The notes under the pieces are model-generated. The model did no database searches and had not been told where the DNA came from. It saw only the letters and a program-made list of their open reading frames with translations. A stretch of DNA of 64,000 nt from Staphylococcus muscae (GTDB taxonomy: Bacteria > Bacillota > Bacilli > Staphylococcales > Staphylococcaceae). Where the stretch lies: the NCBI RefSeq assembly GCF_003019275.1, contig NZ_CP027848.1, positions 1,240,001 through 1,304,000 of the forward strand, read 5' to 3'. Both the position numbers and the translations under genes were made by a program. The stretch's first letter is position 1; each line of letters begins with the position of its first letter. Shown here piece by piece: positions 27,278-37,122 of this stretch.

Positions 27278-28677
27278 AGTTCCACCTCCAATAAACTTTT
27301 GGCTTTTAAGCGTGTTTCTTCAAGCTCTTTTTCTGGAATCGAATCATACACAACACCACATCCCGCTTCAACATGGACATCTGTGTCATCAATAACCATC
27401 GTGCGAATCGCTAATGCCAAGTCGAGATCATGATTACAGTTAATGTAACCTACACCACCACTATATACACCACGTCGAATAGGTTGTTGTTCATAAATGC
27501 GTTGAATGGCTCGCAGCTTTGGTGCACCGGATACAGTGCCTGTCGGTAGTAGACTAGCGATGACATCAATCGGCGAATAATCTTGTGGTAAACGTCCTGT
27601 CACTTCACTGACGATGTGCATGACATGTTCATACCGTTCAATTGTCATCAATTGTGGTATTTTGAGTGAACCCGGTTCTGCAATTCTTAAAATATCGTTA
27701 CGTCCAAGATCGACAAGCATCCGATGTTCACTCAATTCTTTTTCATCAGTCAGTAACGTATCCGCAAGCTGCTCATCTTCTCGCACATCTTGTCCACGAC
27801 GTATCGTGCCTGCAATCGGATTCGTCAACACTTCCAATCCATTCACCTTCACAAAGCTTTCTGGAGAACTTCCCACCAATATATCTTCTCCCATATTCAC
27901 ATAAAATAAATACGGGCTCGGATTGTTACGCTTTAATCTTTGAAACAATCGGAAAGTCAACTGATCACGTTGATCACCAAAATGATGTGTATAGCGATAA
28001 ATACGGGATGGTACCGCTTGGAACATATCTCCTTGACAAATATAGCGTTTAAAGTCTGCCACATATTGTTTAAAAGTCTCATCATCCACAGAAGTTTTAA
28101 TCTCTTTGTCCGACAATATTTTGGGTAATGGCGGCTCGAATAACGCTATATTGTCAAACTCCGCAATCATTTTTTCAACACGCTGTTCCAGCACTTCTGT
28201 TCCAATACCTGAAAACAAGTTCGTCGCAATAACATACACACTTTCTTTAAAATGATCAAAAACATACACTTGTTCCACCATATAAAGTTGCGCATCTGAG
28301 CTGGAACCTTCTATCGGGTATTGTTGTAACACGGGATAAGCATGGCGTACAAAGTCAAAACTAAACGTTCCCATATAACCCGATATAAATGGCAATGATG
28401 CCAATTGTTCGTCTTCCAGTGATACCTTCTGTTGTGCCACACGTTCTTTCAACGCTTGAAATGGATTCTGTTCAACCACTTCTGTGCGTTGTGGCGTCTT
28501 AATCGTCAATGCACTATCAGTCAAAATCATCTCACCATACACATCGAATGCAAGAATTGAAAATCGCCCTTTCGTTTGTTTCGTCGTCGCACTCTCAAAC
28601 AAAATTTTATGCTGCTTATGTCGAGCCAATGTTTCTGGATTAACAGGTGCATCCATGACGCGATAACATATTTCCAT
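27274..28677 (-). CDS. trpE: Anthranilate synthase component I
   Basis: Chorismate-binding subunit, about 467 residues. Motifs: IAGTIRRGQD, DEKELSEHRMLVDLGRNDI, LMTIERYEHVMHIVSEV, and LLPTGTVSGAPKLRA followed by RRGVYSGGVGYI. The N-terminal domain includes LFESA, part of the tryptophan feedback site in many TrpE proteins, so allosteric inhibition is likely. The frame begins three codons further upstream (28686), but that ATG lies too close to GGGAAGG; ATG 28677 has better spacing. The first gene of the operon, directly behind two T-box leaders. Confidence 0.94.
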   Translation of the reverse strand: MEICYRVMDAPVNPETLARHKQHKILFESATTKQTKGRFSILAFDVYGEMILTDSALTIKTPQRTEVVEQNPFQALKERVAQQKVSLEDEQLASLPFISGYMGTFSFDFVRHAYPVLQQYPIEGSSSDAQLYMVEQVYVFDHFKESVYVIATNLFSGIGTEVLEQRVEKMIAEFDNIALFEPPLPKILSDKEIKTSVDDETFKQYVADFKRYICQGDMFQAVPSRIYRYTHHFGDQRDQLTFRLFQRLKRNNPSPYLFYVNMGEDILVGSSPESFVKVNGLEVLTNPIAGTIRRGQDVREDEQLADTLLTDEKELSEHRMLVDLGRNDILRIAEPGSLKIPQLMTIERYEHVMHIVSEVTGRLPQDYSPIDVIASLLPTGTVSGAPKLRAIQRIYEQQPIRRGVYSGGVGYINCNHDLDLALAIRTMVIDDTDVHVEAGCGVVYDSIPEKELEETRLKAKSLLEVEL

Positions 28678-28694
28678 CTCTATCATTCCTTCCC

Positions 28695-28920
28695 ATTACA
28701 AAATAAAAACCGCATGTCACATCCTAAAAAAGGACGTTTACACGCGGTACCACCTCTCTTGATAGCCTACATTCAGCTATCCACTCATACAGTTATTTAG
28801 TTGGCTGCTTATAGACAAACCCATTTCATCATTAGCTGGTGTGAACTCACATCACCCGTTCACTTTCTGACACTACCAAGACTAAAGACTACTTCCTTTA
28901 TCCTCACAGAATTGTTCATT
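28695..28920 (-). promoter_or_regulatory. Proximal Trp T-box riboswitch
   Basis: The conserved T-box core GGTGGTACCGCG lies at 28743-28754 on the minus strand. Upstream, the specifier region reads GATGAAATGGG, offering a UGG (Trp) codon. A terminator stem ACCGC...GCGGT enclosing ACGTCCT/AGGATGT (28703-28748) is followed by TTTTTATTTT. Uncharged tRNA-Trp should favour the antiterminator and let transcription enter trpE. Confidence 0.88.
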
Positions 28921-28925
28921 ACAAA

Positions 28926-29135
28926 TTAAAAACACCACAGAAAACGCATTGCTAAGGACGCGTTACCGTGGTGCCACCTTAATTAACATGATTCACATGT
29001 TCTCTTTAACATCATTCTTTTGTCTTCAACGATTGCCCAATTCATCTTTGTCGTGTACTAACTTGCATCACCCGTTAGTTTTCTATATGCTACACGCTAC
29101 AAACACTACTTATCAATCGCATTAATTTTTTGATA
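28926..29135 (-). promoter_or_regulatory. Distal Trp T-box riboswitch (first of a tandem pair)
   Basis: The T-box core AAGGTGGCACCACGG is at 28966-28980 on the minus strand. The specifier region reads GATGAATTGGG, again offering UGG, and the GCGATTG/CAATCG pairing brackets stem I. The terminator CACCAC...GTGGTG with inner AACGC/GCGTT (28933-28973) is followed by TTTTT. Two complete T-boxes in series should give a sharper tryptophan response. Confidence 0.87.
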
Positions 29136-29141
29136 ATTCAT

Positions 29142-29170
29142 ACTATACAGTCGTTTTATATACATGTCAA
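29142..29170 (-). promoter_or_regulatory. trp operon promoter
   Basis: On the minus strand, consensus TTGACA (29165-29170) and TATAGT (29142-29147) are separated by exactly 17 bases, just before the first T-box. Confidence 0.85.
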
Positions 29171-29274
29171 CACTTTTTAGTGAAATCATTCCTTCTATTG
29201 ACTGTCTTTGGTCTATTGCACAACCGAATAGAGATGCTTATACTTGAGCTAACATATCAAAAAGGAGTCTTTCT

Positions 29275-30255
29275 ATGACATACATTAAAGGATTACTGCT
29301 CACTGTCGTCATTGCATTGATTGCGACTGTTATGGGGATGTCCTTTCCTATTATAGGTAGTGCCGTCTTCGCAATTGTACTAGGGATGATTATCAACAAT
29401 ATCATCAACTTACCTGATTCATTCCGGCCAGGTATCCAATACAGCAGTAAAAAAGTGTTACATTATAGTATTATCGCACTTGGTTTTACGTTAAGCTTTC
29501 ATGCTATCGGTACCATTGGTTTAAAATCTTTACCGATATTAATGATTACTTTATTGTTCTGTCTTATCGCAAGTATTCTGTTGATAAAACTATTAAAAAT
29601 TGAATCCTCACTCGGTATTTTAATTGGTGTTGGTACATCTATCTGTGGCGGTTCTGCAATTGCTGCAACAAGCCCTGTCATCAAGGCAAGAGAAGAAGTC
29701 ATCGCATTGAGCTTATCAACCGTCTTTCTATTCAATTTGCTCGGTGTCATCATCTTCCCACCGCTCGGTCATCTCTTTCATATGAGCCAAGAAACATTCG
29801 GATTTTTTGCAGGGACAGCCATTAATGATACATCCAGTGTTGTCGCAGCAAGTGCTGTATACGGTCCTAAAGCATTAGAAGTTGCAACAATTGTGAAACT
29901 GACACGCACATTATTTATCATTCCGATCACACTAGGCCTTGCACTTTGGGTGGCCAAACAACAATCGGCCACACAACATTCCAAACAACCTTGGTATCGT
30001 GCGATTCCTAAGTTTATTCTGTGGTTTTTAGTCGCTGCGTTGATCAGTTCTATCTTTCACTTCTCAGATTCTATCATCGCCATATTCCGACAACTCGCAC
30101 ACTTCTTAATCACAATCGCACTGGCAGGTGTTGGCTTAACTGTCAAATTTCGACATTTCAAACAAGCTGGCTTCAAACCTGTATTATTCGGCCTTCTCTT
30201 ATGGATCAGCCTAACAATTGTTAGCTTAATTATCTTAAATTCTATGTTACCTTAA
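29275..30255 (+). CDS. YeiH-family (UPF0324) membrane protein
   Basis: A 326-residue integral membrane protein with about ten spans. Family signatures include the N-terminal IIGSAVFAIVLGMIINN, LHYSIIALGFTLSF, GVGTSICGGSAIAATSPVI, and FAGTAINDTSSVVAAS. The family is often annotated as putative sulfate exporter, but function is poorly established. It is divergent from the trp operon with AAAAAGGAGT before the start, and ends at a perfect hairpin. Confidence 0.85.
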   Translation: MTYIKGLLLTVVIALIATVMGMSFPIIGSAVFAIVLGMIINNIINLPDSFRPGIQYSSKKVLHYSIIALGFTLSFHAIGTIGLKSLPILMITLLFCLIASILLIKLLKIESSLGILIGVGTSICGGSAIAATSPVIKAREEVIALSLSTVFLFNLLGVIIFPPLGHLFHMSQETFGFFAGTAINDTSSVVAASAVYGPKALEVATIVKLTRTLFIIPITLGLALWVAKQQSATQHSKQPWYRAIPKFILWFLVAALISSIFHFSDSIIAIFRQLAHFLITIALAGVGLTVKFRHFKQAGFKPVLFGLLLWISLTIVSLIILNSMLP

Positions 30256-30300
30256 ATGAAGAACACCCTCATGACATTTCATCATGAGGGTGTTCTTCAT
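30256..30300 (+). terminator. Terminator of the YeiH-family gene
   Basis: ATGAAGAACACCCTCATGA and TCATGAGGGTGTTCTTCAT form a perfect 19-bp stem. Confidence 0.85.
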
Positions 30301-30309
30301 AGTTTTTTC

Positions 30310-30347
30310 CACAAAAGAAAAGAACTCGAGTAAAATACTCGAGTCCT
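30310..30347 (-). terminator. Terminator of the surface-protein gene
   Basis: ACTCGAGTA and TACTCGAGT with a two-base loop; the minus strand continues into TTCTTTTCTTTT. Confidence 0.7.
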
Positions 30348-30370
30348 TCTCCTAAACGAAAGATCGTTTA

Positions 30371-33300
30371 TTATTTTTCTTCATTTTCCTTACGGCGTCT
30401 GCCAAGTAAGAATAATGAACCAAGTGCAGCGATTAAGCTACCGAACAATGGCGCATTTGTTGATTCGTTACCTGTTTCAGGTAATTCTTTCATTTCTTTG
30501 CCTTTATTGTTCATATCTTTAGATGTTTTCATGTCATCTTTCATTCCAGGCATTGCATCCATGTCTTTCATGTTGTTATCCATGTTACCCATGTCGTCCA
30601 TGTCTTTACCGTTTTGATCCATATCAGCCATACCGTTATCTGTCATACCTTCAACGATAACTTCTGTTGGTTCTGATGTGTTACCAGCTTCATCTGTTGC
30701 TGTTACGATAAGTTTGTCACCTGGTTTGATTTCTGTACCTTCTGGTACGTTCACTGTCCATTTACCATCTTTATCTACTGTTGCTGTTCCTTCTTTTCCG
30801 TTAGGGAATTTAACAGTGATTGTTGATCCTGGTTCACCTGTTCCTGTTACAGTTTTGTCTCCAGCTTTCACTGGGTCTACTGTTGGCGCTTCTGGTGCTT
30901 CCATATCTTTTTCAGTATCTGGTACTTTTACTTTTGTAACGTCTGATGTGTTGCCAGCTTCGTCTGTTGCTGTTACATCTAATTCGTCACCTGGTTTGAT
31001 TTCTGTACCTTCTGGTACGTCCACTGTCCATTTACCATTTTCATCTACTGTTGCTGTTCCTTCTTCTCCATTAGGGAATTTAACAGTGATTGTTGATCCT
31101 GGTTCACCTGTTCCTGTTACAGTTTTGTCTCCAGCTTTTACTGGGTCTACTGTTGGCGCTTCTGGTGCTTCCATATCTTTTTCAGTATCTGGTACTTTTA
31201 CTTTTGTAACGTCTGATGTGTTGCCAGCTTCGTCTGTTGCTGTTACATCTAATTCGTCACCTGGTTTGATTTCTGTACCTTCTGGTACGTCCACTGTCCA
31301 TTTACCATTTTCATCTACTGTTGCTGTTCCTTCTTCTCCGTTAGGGAATTTAACAGTGATTGTTGATCCTGGTTCACCTGTTCCTGTTACAGTTTTGTCT
31401 CCAGCTTTCACTGGGTCTACTGTTGGCGCATCTGGTGCTTCCATATCTTTTTCAGTATCTGGTACTTTTACTTTTGTAACGTCTGATGTGTTGCCAGCTT
31501 CGTCTGTTGCTGTTACATCTAATTCGTCACCTGGTTTAATTTCTGTACCTTCTGGTACGTCCACTGTCCATTTACCATTTTCATCTACTGTTGCTGTTCC
31601 TTCTTCTCCGTTAGGGAATTTAACAGTGATTGTTGATCCTGGTTCACCTGTTCCTGTTACAGTTTTGTCTCCAGCTTCTACTGGGTCTACTGTTGGCGCT
31701 TCTGGTGCTTTTGTATCTTGTACGCTCACTGGTACATCTACTGTTTCTTTTGATCCATCTGGGTATGTTACTTCTACTTTACCTGTGTAGTCTCCAGGTG
31801 TATCTGTATCGATTGTACCTTCTGGTGTTACATCTTTAACAGTTGTACCTTTTGGTAACTCAGTTAAATCTACGTTGTCTGTTAAGTCAACTTCTCCACC
31901 TTGTTCCACTTCTTCAGGTGTTACTGTTGGATCATTTTTATCAGCGTCAGTTAACTTATCTTTAACTGTTACTGGTACATCTACTGTTTCTTTTGATCCG
32001 TCTGGATATGTTACTTCTACTTTACCTGTGTAGTCTCCAGTTTTGTCTGTATTAACATCGCCTTCTGGTGTTACATCTTCAACTTTTGTATCTTTTGGCA
32101 AATCAGTTAAATCTACATTGTCTGTTAAGTCAACTGCTCCACCTTTTTCTACTACTTCAGGTGTTACTGTTGGATCATTTTTATCAGCGTCAGTTAACTT
32201 ATCTTTAACTGTTACTGGTACATCTACTGTTTCTTTTGATCCATCTGGGTATGTTACTTCCACTTTACCTGTGTAGTCTCCAGTTTTGTCTGTATTAACG
32301 TCACCTTCTGGTGTTACATCTTCAACTTTTGTACCTTCTGGTAAGTCAGTTAAATCTACGTTGTCTGTTAAGTCTACTGTTCCACCTTTTTCTACTACTT
32401 CAGGTGTTACTACTGGATCATTTTCATCTGCTTGTGATGGTTTTACCGTTACTGGTACATCTACTGTTTCTTTTGATCCATCTGGATATGTTACTTCTAC
32501 TTTACCTGTGTAGTCTCCAGGTGTATCTGTATCGATTGTACCTTTTGGTGTTACATCTTCAACTTTTGTATCTTTTGGTAAATCAGTGAGATCTACGTTG
32601 TCTGTTAAGTCAACTTCTCCACCTTTTACTACTTCTTCAGGCGTTACAGTTGGATCATTTTTATCAGCATCTGTTAATTTTTCTTTAACTGTTACTGGTA
32701 CATCTACTGTTTCTTTTGATCCATCTGGGTATGTTACTTCTACTTTACCTGTGTAGTCTCCAGGTTTATTTGTATCAATTGTTCCAGCTGGTGTTACATC
32801 TTTAACTGTTGTACCTTCTGGTAACTTAGTTAAATCTACGTTGTCTGTTAAGTCTACTGTTCCACCTTTTTCCACTACTTCTGGCGTTACAGTTGGATCA
32901 TTTTCATCTGCTTGTGATGATTTTACTGTTACTGGTACGTCTACAACATCTTTTGATCCATCTGGATATGTTACTTCTACTTTACCTGTGTAGTCTCCAG
33001 TTTTGTCTGTATTAACATCACCTTCTGGTGTTACATCTTTAACTGTTGTACCTTCTGGTAACTTAGTTAAATCTACGTTGTCTGTTAAGTCTACTGTTCC
33101 ACCTTTTACTACTTCTTCAGGTTTTGCAGTTGGGTCATACTTGTCAGCTTGTGATGTTACAGTGAATTTCGCTTTAACTGTTTCAGTTGTACCATCTTCA
33201 TAAGTTACAACAACTGGTACTGTGATTGTTTTACCAATGTCATCTGCTGATGGTTTGAATGTGATTTCACCTGTTTTTGGATCTACTGTTACACCTTCAG

Positions 33301-34510
33301 GAACGTCAGTTGCATTAGGATCAAGAATGAATGGTGCTTCTGATGATAATGGAACATCACCTGTTGCAACTTCTTCACCATTTTTGTCAGTGAATGTTGG
33401 TGTTACTTTCGCTTCTTCTTCTGCTGCAACTGTTGTATCTTCATAAGCTGGTTCGTTGATAATATTGTCATCAACAACTGCTGTAAATGAGTCTACTGCT
33501 AACGCATCAGATAAGTTAGATGTAGATTGATTTGGTTGGAAGATTGCTGATGTGTATGTTGCGTTCTTCTCTAAGTCTGCTGGTACTGTGATAGGTACTG
33601 AACCGATTGTACCGTCAACGTTAGATGTTTTCGTCACTGGGTCACCAATTGGCTCACCGTCTTTAAACCATTGAATTTGGTATTCACGTGATGGTAATAA
33701 ACCACCTGATTTAGATTGAACTTCATCACCAGGAATCGCAAATTTTTTATCAGAATCATAATCTAAAACATCGTGCATTGGTTGTGGTGCTAATGCTGCG
33801 AAGTTTTGGTTGCTTCCGTTAGCAGATGTCAACATTTGTGCATCATGAATATCACGGCCTGCATCTGCCGTTGTGAACATGTTGTTTTGGTAGTTATTAC
33901 TCCAAATTGCATAGTCATCGATAAGTGCAGTTACATACATATAGTCAGAGTTAATATGACGGTGTCTTTGACCGAGTGTACCATTCCACTGCATCAAACT
34001 ACTATGGTTTACATCTGCATCTGCTACTACCTTACCGTATTCTTCATCAGTCGTTTTGCTACCTTGTCGATCTGCACTCACACCATATAACCCTTTGAAT
34101 GGGATATAGTATGAACCATCTGCTTCAACTGTACCTACTACTGTTTCAGCGATGTGAGAACCTTGACCATTTTCCGCTTGGTAAGCATTCACGATTTCTT
34201 GTTGTGCTGCTTTGAAGTCTTCAACAGTGTAACCTTTGTTTGCTTCTTTCCATGCATCGAATTGACGTGTAACTTCATCATTTACGTATGAAGCAACCAC
34301 CTTCACACCTGTTGCGTTCACATCATACGAGTCTTTTTTCCACGCACGCGCATCTGAACCACTTGGATCGCCTGTTTCATACCATACGTTACCTGAAATC
34401 TTACCGTAAGCTCCTTCATTAGGCCATACGCCATCTGAAGTTGGTGCAGTTGTCCATTGATCTTCAGGTTTCATTAACCAGTCGTTTTGACGTGGAATTT
34501 CTTGAACCAT
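30371..34510 (-). CDS. C-terminal fragment of the surface adhesin
   Basis: The larger fragment, 1379 codons from its first ATG, and in fact open for a further 71 codons up to the internal stop. It contains all repeats and the LPETG anchor but has no signal peptide, so if it were translated alone it would stay in the cytoplasm. The first ATG (MVQEIPRQ) lacks a convincing ribosome site, another reason to regard this as the 3' part of a broken gene. Confidence 0.55.
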   Translation of the reverse strand: MVQEIPRQNDWLMKPEDQWTTAPTSDGVWPNEGAYGKISGNVWYETGDPSGSDARAWKKDSYDVNATGVKVVASYVNDEVTRQFDAWKEANKGYTVEDFKAAQQEIVNAYQAENGQGSHIAETVVGTVEADGSYYIPFKGLYGVSADRQGSKTTDEEYGKVVADADVNHSSLMQWNGTLGQRHRHINSDYMYVTALIDDYAIWSNNYQNNMFTTADAGRDIHDAQMLTSANGSNQNFAALAPQPMHDVLDYDSDKKFAIPGDEVQSKSGGLLPSREYQIQWFKDGEPIGDPVTKTSNVDGTIGSVPITVPADLEKNATYTSAIFQPNQSTSNLSDALAVDSFTAVVDDNIINEPAYEDTTVAAEEEAKVTPTFTDKNGEEVATGDVPLSSEAPFILDPNATDVPEGVTVDPKTGEITFKPSADDIGKTITVPVVVTYEDGTTETVKAKFTVTSQADKYDPTAKPEEVVKGGTVDLTDNVDLTKLPEGTTVKDVTPEGDVNTDKTGDYTGKVEVTYPDGSKDVVDVPVTVKSSQADENDPTVTPEVVEKGGTVDLTDNVDLTKLPEGTTVKDVTPAGTIDTNKPGDYTGKVEVTYPDGSKETVDVPVTVKEKLTDADKNDPTVTPEEVVKGGEVDLTDNVDLTDLPKDTKVEDVTPKGTIDTDTPGDYTGKVEVTYPDGSKETVDVPVTVKPSQADENDPVVTPEVVEKGGTVDLTDNVDLTDLPEGTKVEDVTPEGDVNTDKTGDYTGKVEVTYPDGSKETVDVPVTVKDKLTDADKNDPTVTPEVVEKGGAVDLTDNVDLTDLPKDTKVEDVTPEGDVNTDKTGDYTGKVEVTYPDGSKETVDVPVTVKDKLTDADKNDPTVTPEEVEQGGEVDLTDNVDLTELPKGTTVKDVTPEGTIDTDTPGDYTGKVEVTYPDGSKETVDVPVSVQDTKAPEAPTVDPVEAGDKTVTGTGEPGSTITVKFPNGEEGTATVDENGKWTVDVPEGTEIKPGDELDVTATDEAGNTSDVTKVKVPDTEKDMEAPDAPTVDPVKAGDKTVTGTGEPGSTITVKFPNGEEGTATVDENGKWTVDVPEGTEIKPGDELDVTATDEAGNTSDVTKVKVPDTEKDMEAPEAPTVDPVKAGDKTVTGTGEPGSTITVKFPNGEEGTATVDENGKWTVDVPEGTEIKPGDELDVTATDEAGNTSDVTKVKVPDTEKDMEAPEAPTVDPVKAGDKTVTGTGEPGSTITVKFPNGKEGTATVDKDGKWTVNVPEGTEIKPGDKLIVTATDEAGNTSEPTEVIVEGMTDNGMADMDQNGKDMDDMGNMDNNMKDMDAMPGMKDDMKTSKDMNNKGKEMKELPETGNESTNAPLFGSLIAALGSLFLLGRRRKENEEK
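30470..30484 (-). other. LPETG sortase signal
   Basis: Encodes LPETG followed by [17 protein letters not shown] and an arginine-rich tail, a canonical cell-wall sorting signal. Confidence 0.93.
30491..30645 (-). other. Met/Asp-rich wall-proximal spacer
   Basis: About 52 residues before LPETG with twelve methionines, mostly in DM/MxxM spacing ([19 protein letters not shown]). Wall spacers are normally Pro/Ser/Lys-rich, so this composition is unusual. Confidence 0.7.
30640..31711 (-). repeat. Four 270-bp Ig-like repeats
   Basis: The marker ctgggtctac recurs at 30871, 31141, 31411 and 31681, exactly 270 bases apart. Units 1-3 are almost identical; the unit nearest the anchor is diverged. Encodes APxAPTVDPV...[14 protein letters not shown] modules. 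Confidence 0.95.
31713..33155 (-). repeat. Six about 240-bp YPDG (Rib/alpha-like) repeats
   Basis: Each unit encodes [10 protein letters not shown]...[16 protein letters not shown]...DVPVTV. Two alternating subtypes (linker ending SQADEN versus LTDADKN) suggest past duplication of unit pairs. Confidence 0.92.
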
Positions 34511-34723
34511 TACTTGACCGTTAACGATACGGTTGATTCCTGCTGTGAAGTCCCAAGATTCATTCGTACGGCTTGTACGTGTGTGGAAACCATATTTTTG
34601 GTCACCATGTTTAATAACATTGTATTTTGACGGGTCTGGATTTTCTACCCAAGTTCTTACTGCGAATTTAGCATCTCCTGCTAATTGGAATTCATGCTCT
34701 ACTCCAGCTGGATCTGTTAGTTT

Positions 34724-35902
34724 TTAACTTAAATCAAATACGTAAGAACCGTCTGGGTTTGTTGTTGTGTAATAAACTGGTGATACAAAACCTTTACCGT
34801 TTACCCATTGTAAGTAAACTTTCGCATTTGCTAATGGTTCTTTATCATTGAAACTACTGATGTTTCCTTCTCTGTAAACCCATGCTTTACCTGCATAGCT
34901 TTGTTTTTGTCCTTCTGTACCAGGTGCATAGATTGCGCCAGTTTGTGCGTCTTTTTGTAATTGACTGTCTTGCGCACGTGTTGAAGTGGCAACTGTATCG
35001 TCTGCTGCACGTGTTGCAGTAGGTACTGAACGTAACATTGTTGCTGCTACTGGTTCTTCAGTTACAACATCTTCATTTGTTAATGCTGTTTCTTCACGCA
35101 CTGCTGCTAATGTACCGTCAACATTGTATTTATTTTGCTCATTAGCTAAATAGTCAACAATTGCTTGTTGCAATGCTTCAGGTGTTACTTCTGTTAAGTT
35201 TGCATTTAAGTTACTTGCAATTTTGTTCGCTTCTTCTGTTGAGATGTTCTTCTCAGTTGCTAAATAATCTGCTGCTGTTGTTTCATCTTGAACAGTTTCG
35301 ATGTCTGTTGCAGGTACTTCCGCAGGTGTGTTAGAAGGTGTTTCTGGTGTTGTTTCCGTAGCTGTTGTAGCTGGAGTCGTTTCTGCTGGTGCGACTGCTT
35401 CTGTTGTTGCTGCTGGCGTTTCAACTGGATCCGCTGCTTTCACTTCATTAGCTGGTTTAACAGGTGTTGCGCTTGTTGCTTCCTCTGTTGTCGCTTCTTC
35501 TGTTGTTGTTTCTTCAACAGGTGCTGTTTCTTCAGTAGCTTCTTCTTCTACTGCTGGTGTATCAGCTGCTTCTTCTGTTGCCGCTTCTTCTGTTGTTGTT
35601 TCTTCGGCAGGTGCTGTTTCTTCAGTAGTTGTTTCTTCAGTAGTTGTTTCTTCTGCTACTGGTGCGTCAGCTTCTGTTGCAGTTGCTTCATCTAAAGATG
35701 CTTCTTCATCTGTTGTAGATGCTGCTTCTGTTGTTTTCCCATCTAATTCTTCAGCTTGTGCATCATTATATGCGCCGAATACAAGCGTTGCCCCTACTAA
35801 GATTGAGGCTGTACCAACTGTGAATTTACGAATCGAGTATTTGTTTTGCTTATTAGGCAAAAAGTCGAAACGCGTTGAACTTTTTGATTTTTTGTTAGCC
35901 AT
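34724..35902 (-). CDS. N-terminal fragment of the surface adhesin (secreted, unanchored)
   Basis: The first 392 residues: [33 protein letters not shown] signal with the YSIRK/GS motif, which directs secretion at the division septum, then a low-complexity Thr/Glu/Ala stretch (EETTTEE blocks) and the start of the folded A region. It stops at YVFDLS. As it stands it would be secreted and released, lacking repeats and the LPXTG anchor. AAGGGAG lies before the start. Confidence 0.6.
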   Translation of the reverse strand: MANKKSKSSTRFDFLPNKQNKYSIRKFTVGTASILVGATLVFGAYNDAQAEELDGKTTEAASTTDEEASLDEATATEADAPVAEETTTEETTTEETAPAEETTTEEAATEEAADTPAVEEEATEETAPVEETTTEEATTEEATSATPVKPANEVKAADPVETPAATTEAVAPAETTPATTATETTPETPSNTPAEVPATDIETVQDETTAADYLATEKNISTEEANKIASNLNANLTEVTPEALQQAIVDYLANEQNKYNVDGTLAAVREETALTNEDVVTEEPVAATMLRSVPTATRAADDTVATSTRAQDSQLQKDAQTGAIYAPGTEGQKQSYAGKAWVYREGNISSFNDKEPLANAKVYLQWVNGKGFVSPVYYTTTNPDGSYVFDLS

Positions 35903-36353
35903 TTCATTACTCCCTTAACAATATATATATAATTTTTCCACTCAATATATCTTATATTTTAAGTTACATTGAGCACTACAATTAAAATTCTAACATATTA
36001 TTTTTAAACTAATTATGCTTTATCTCATTATTTTTCTTTTAGAATTGAAAATATTGATATTTTTTTGTGATTTATTTAACAAAAAATTGCGCCATGAGTG
36101 CATTTCAGCACTTTACTTTAACGTGCTAAATCATCGTTATATTTGTTCATATGCACAAGTCAAAATGACAAAATATAATTAATATTTATATTAAGTTTGT
36201 TGTGTGTTATAAATTGGGTATATAAAATGTATGGTCGTATGGCATCAGACATTCATAGATAGCGCAGGCATCTAGTAAATGCAACATCACAATACATCAT
36301 GTGCAAAAAGACAATCATAGCGATAACTAATTTCTAGAGGGAGCTAGCTTGTA
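35903..36353. other. AT-rich intergenic region between divergent genes
   Basis: About 450 bases without a convincing gene. It should hold promoters for the surface protein and the CdaR-like gene. It is extremely AT-rich to about 36240 and I see no clear operator or terminator. Confidence 0.6.
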
Positions 36354-37100
36354 ATGGTAAACCAACATTGGGCACAAAAAGTAGTAAAAAAAGTAGCAAC
36401 AATTATTAAAAGGAACGTACAAGTCACAAATCAAAGCGGGCAAATTATTGCGACATCTAACTCTAAAAGACTAGGTGAAATTCATAGTGCAGCGCTGCAT
36501 TCTATCGAGCGTCATCTACCGATTGAGATTGAAGAACAAGATCTTAACTTTTGGAAGGTGAAAGCACCGGGCATTATTTTGCCTTTTGAATATAATGAAA
36601 AAACATATGGTGCACTTATTATCTCAGGTCCACCCGAAGAAGTTAGAGAGTTCTCTCATATTCTTAAAATTACGGCAGAGTTTATTATCGAGCAAGAATT
36701 CGAGCGTTCTCACCGCTTAAAAAATGAGATGTCTCGAACACAAACACTTTCTAACCTTCTATTCAATCGTGATCATTCTGTACATAGTTACAATCGCAAA
36801 CAAATTGTGGAAGCACTCGGTTTGAACAGTAGATTAGCTGTTGCGACTATCTCTATTCATAGCACGAGCAAGTCAAAAATCAGTGCATTAAAAAGTGTTT
36901 TGAGCAATTGGCAACTACACGATGATGATTTACTCGAACTGACACCACAGGAACTCATCTTCATCTTCAAAGCCAATACCCATCGTGGTAATACGCAAGA
37001 AGAACTTAAACATTTCATACAAAATGCGAATGTTAATATACTGTTAGGTTCATCACCTCACAGTATATTTCCTATGATGAATATCCTTTTTTCGTTATAA
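36354..37100 (+). CDS. Truncated CdaR-like sugar-diacid recognition protein
   Basis: The N-terminal part (about residues 1-135) matches the diacid-recognition domain of CdaR: WAQKVVKKVATIIKRNVQVTNQSGQIIATSNSKRLGEIH, then PIILPF-like GIILPFEYNEKTYGALIISGPPEEVREF. The middle domain (to NVNILLGSSPHSI) follows. The protein then ends after twelve residues, at 248 in total, whereas family members are about 350-390 and finish with a PucR-type helix-turn-helix. The DNA-binding part is therefore missing, probably through a deletion that joined this gene to the next one. It could be a pseudogene or a DNA-binding-less sensor. AGAGGGAG precedes the start. Confidence 0.7.
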   Translation: MVNQHWAQKVVKKVATIIKRNVQVTNQSGQIIATSNSKRLGEIHSAALHSIERHLPIEIEEQDLNFWKVKAPGIILPFEYNEKTYGALIISGPPEEVREFSHILKITAEFIIEQEFERSHRLKNEMSRTQTLSNLLFNRDHSVHSYNRKQIVEALGLNSRLAVATISIHSTSKSKISALKSVLSNWQLHDDDLLELTPQELIFIFKANTHRGNTQEELKHFIQNANVNILLGSSPHSIFPMMNILFSL

Positions 37101-37122
37101 TACGATTATTAGGAGCGATCAT

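Larger units (their letters stand above)
30371..35902 (-). pseudogene. Giant YSIRK/LPXTG repetitive surface adhesin, interrupted by one in-frame stop
   Basis: One continuous reading frame of 1844 codons broken only by a TAA at codon 393 (34724-34726); both halves are in the same phase, so this is a nonsense change, not a frameshift. Order: YSIRK signal peptide ending at AQAEE, a long Thr/Glu/Ala-rich region, an [16 protein letters not shown] segment, beta-sheet modules ([22 protein letters not shown]), a Rib-like domain, six YPDG repeats of about 80 residues, four Ig-like repeats of 90 residues, a Met/Asp-rich spacer, LPETG, a membrane span and RRRKENEEK. It would be a sortase A substrate. 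With the stop, the anchor is lost. Strain-specific mutation or sequencing error are both possible. Confidence 0.8.

Noticed and set aside
22352..28677. Fused trpC-trpF or trpG-trpD genes
   Set aside because: Each has its own start and stop; neighbouring genes only overlap by a few bases or abut.
30678..31790. Long plus-strand ORF across the repeat region (370 codons)
   Set aside because: It is the antisense of the Ig-like repeats; its length comes from repeated stop-free codons and it has no ribosome site.
30640..33155. CRISPR array
   Set aside because: The repeats are 240-270 bp coding units without spacers.
34511..34726. Frameshift between the two surface-protein halves
   Set aside because: The distance between the two reading frames is a multiple of three and the intervening 71 codons are open, so a single nonsense codon explains the break.
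34724..34726. Programmed stop-codon readthrough or selenocysteine
   Set aside because: The codon is TAA followed by AAA, a poor readthrough context, and not TGA.
35288..35918. Cys/Phe- or Ser/Val-rich plus-strand ORFs opposite the adhesin N-terminus
   Set aside because: These are shadows of the Thr/Glu/Ala-rich low-complexity coding region.
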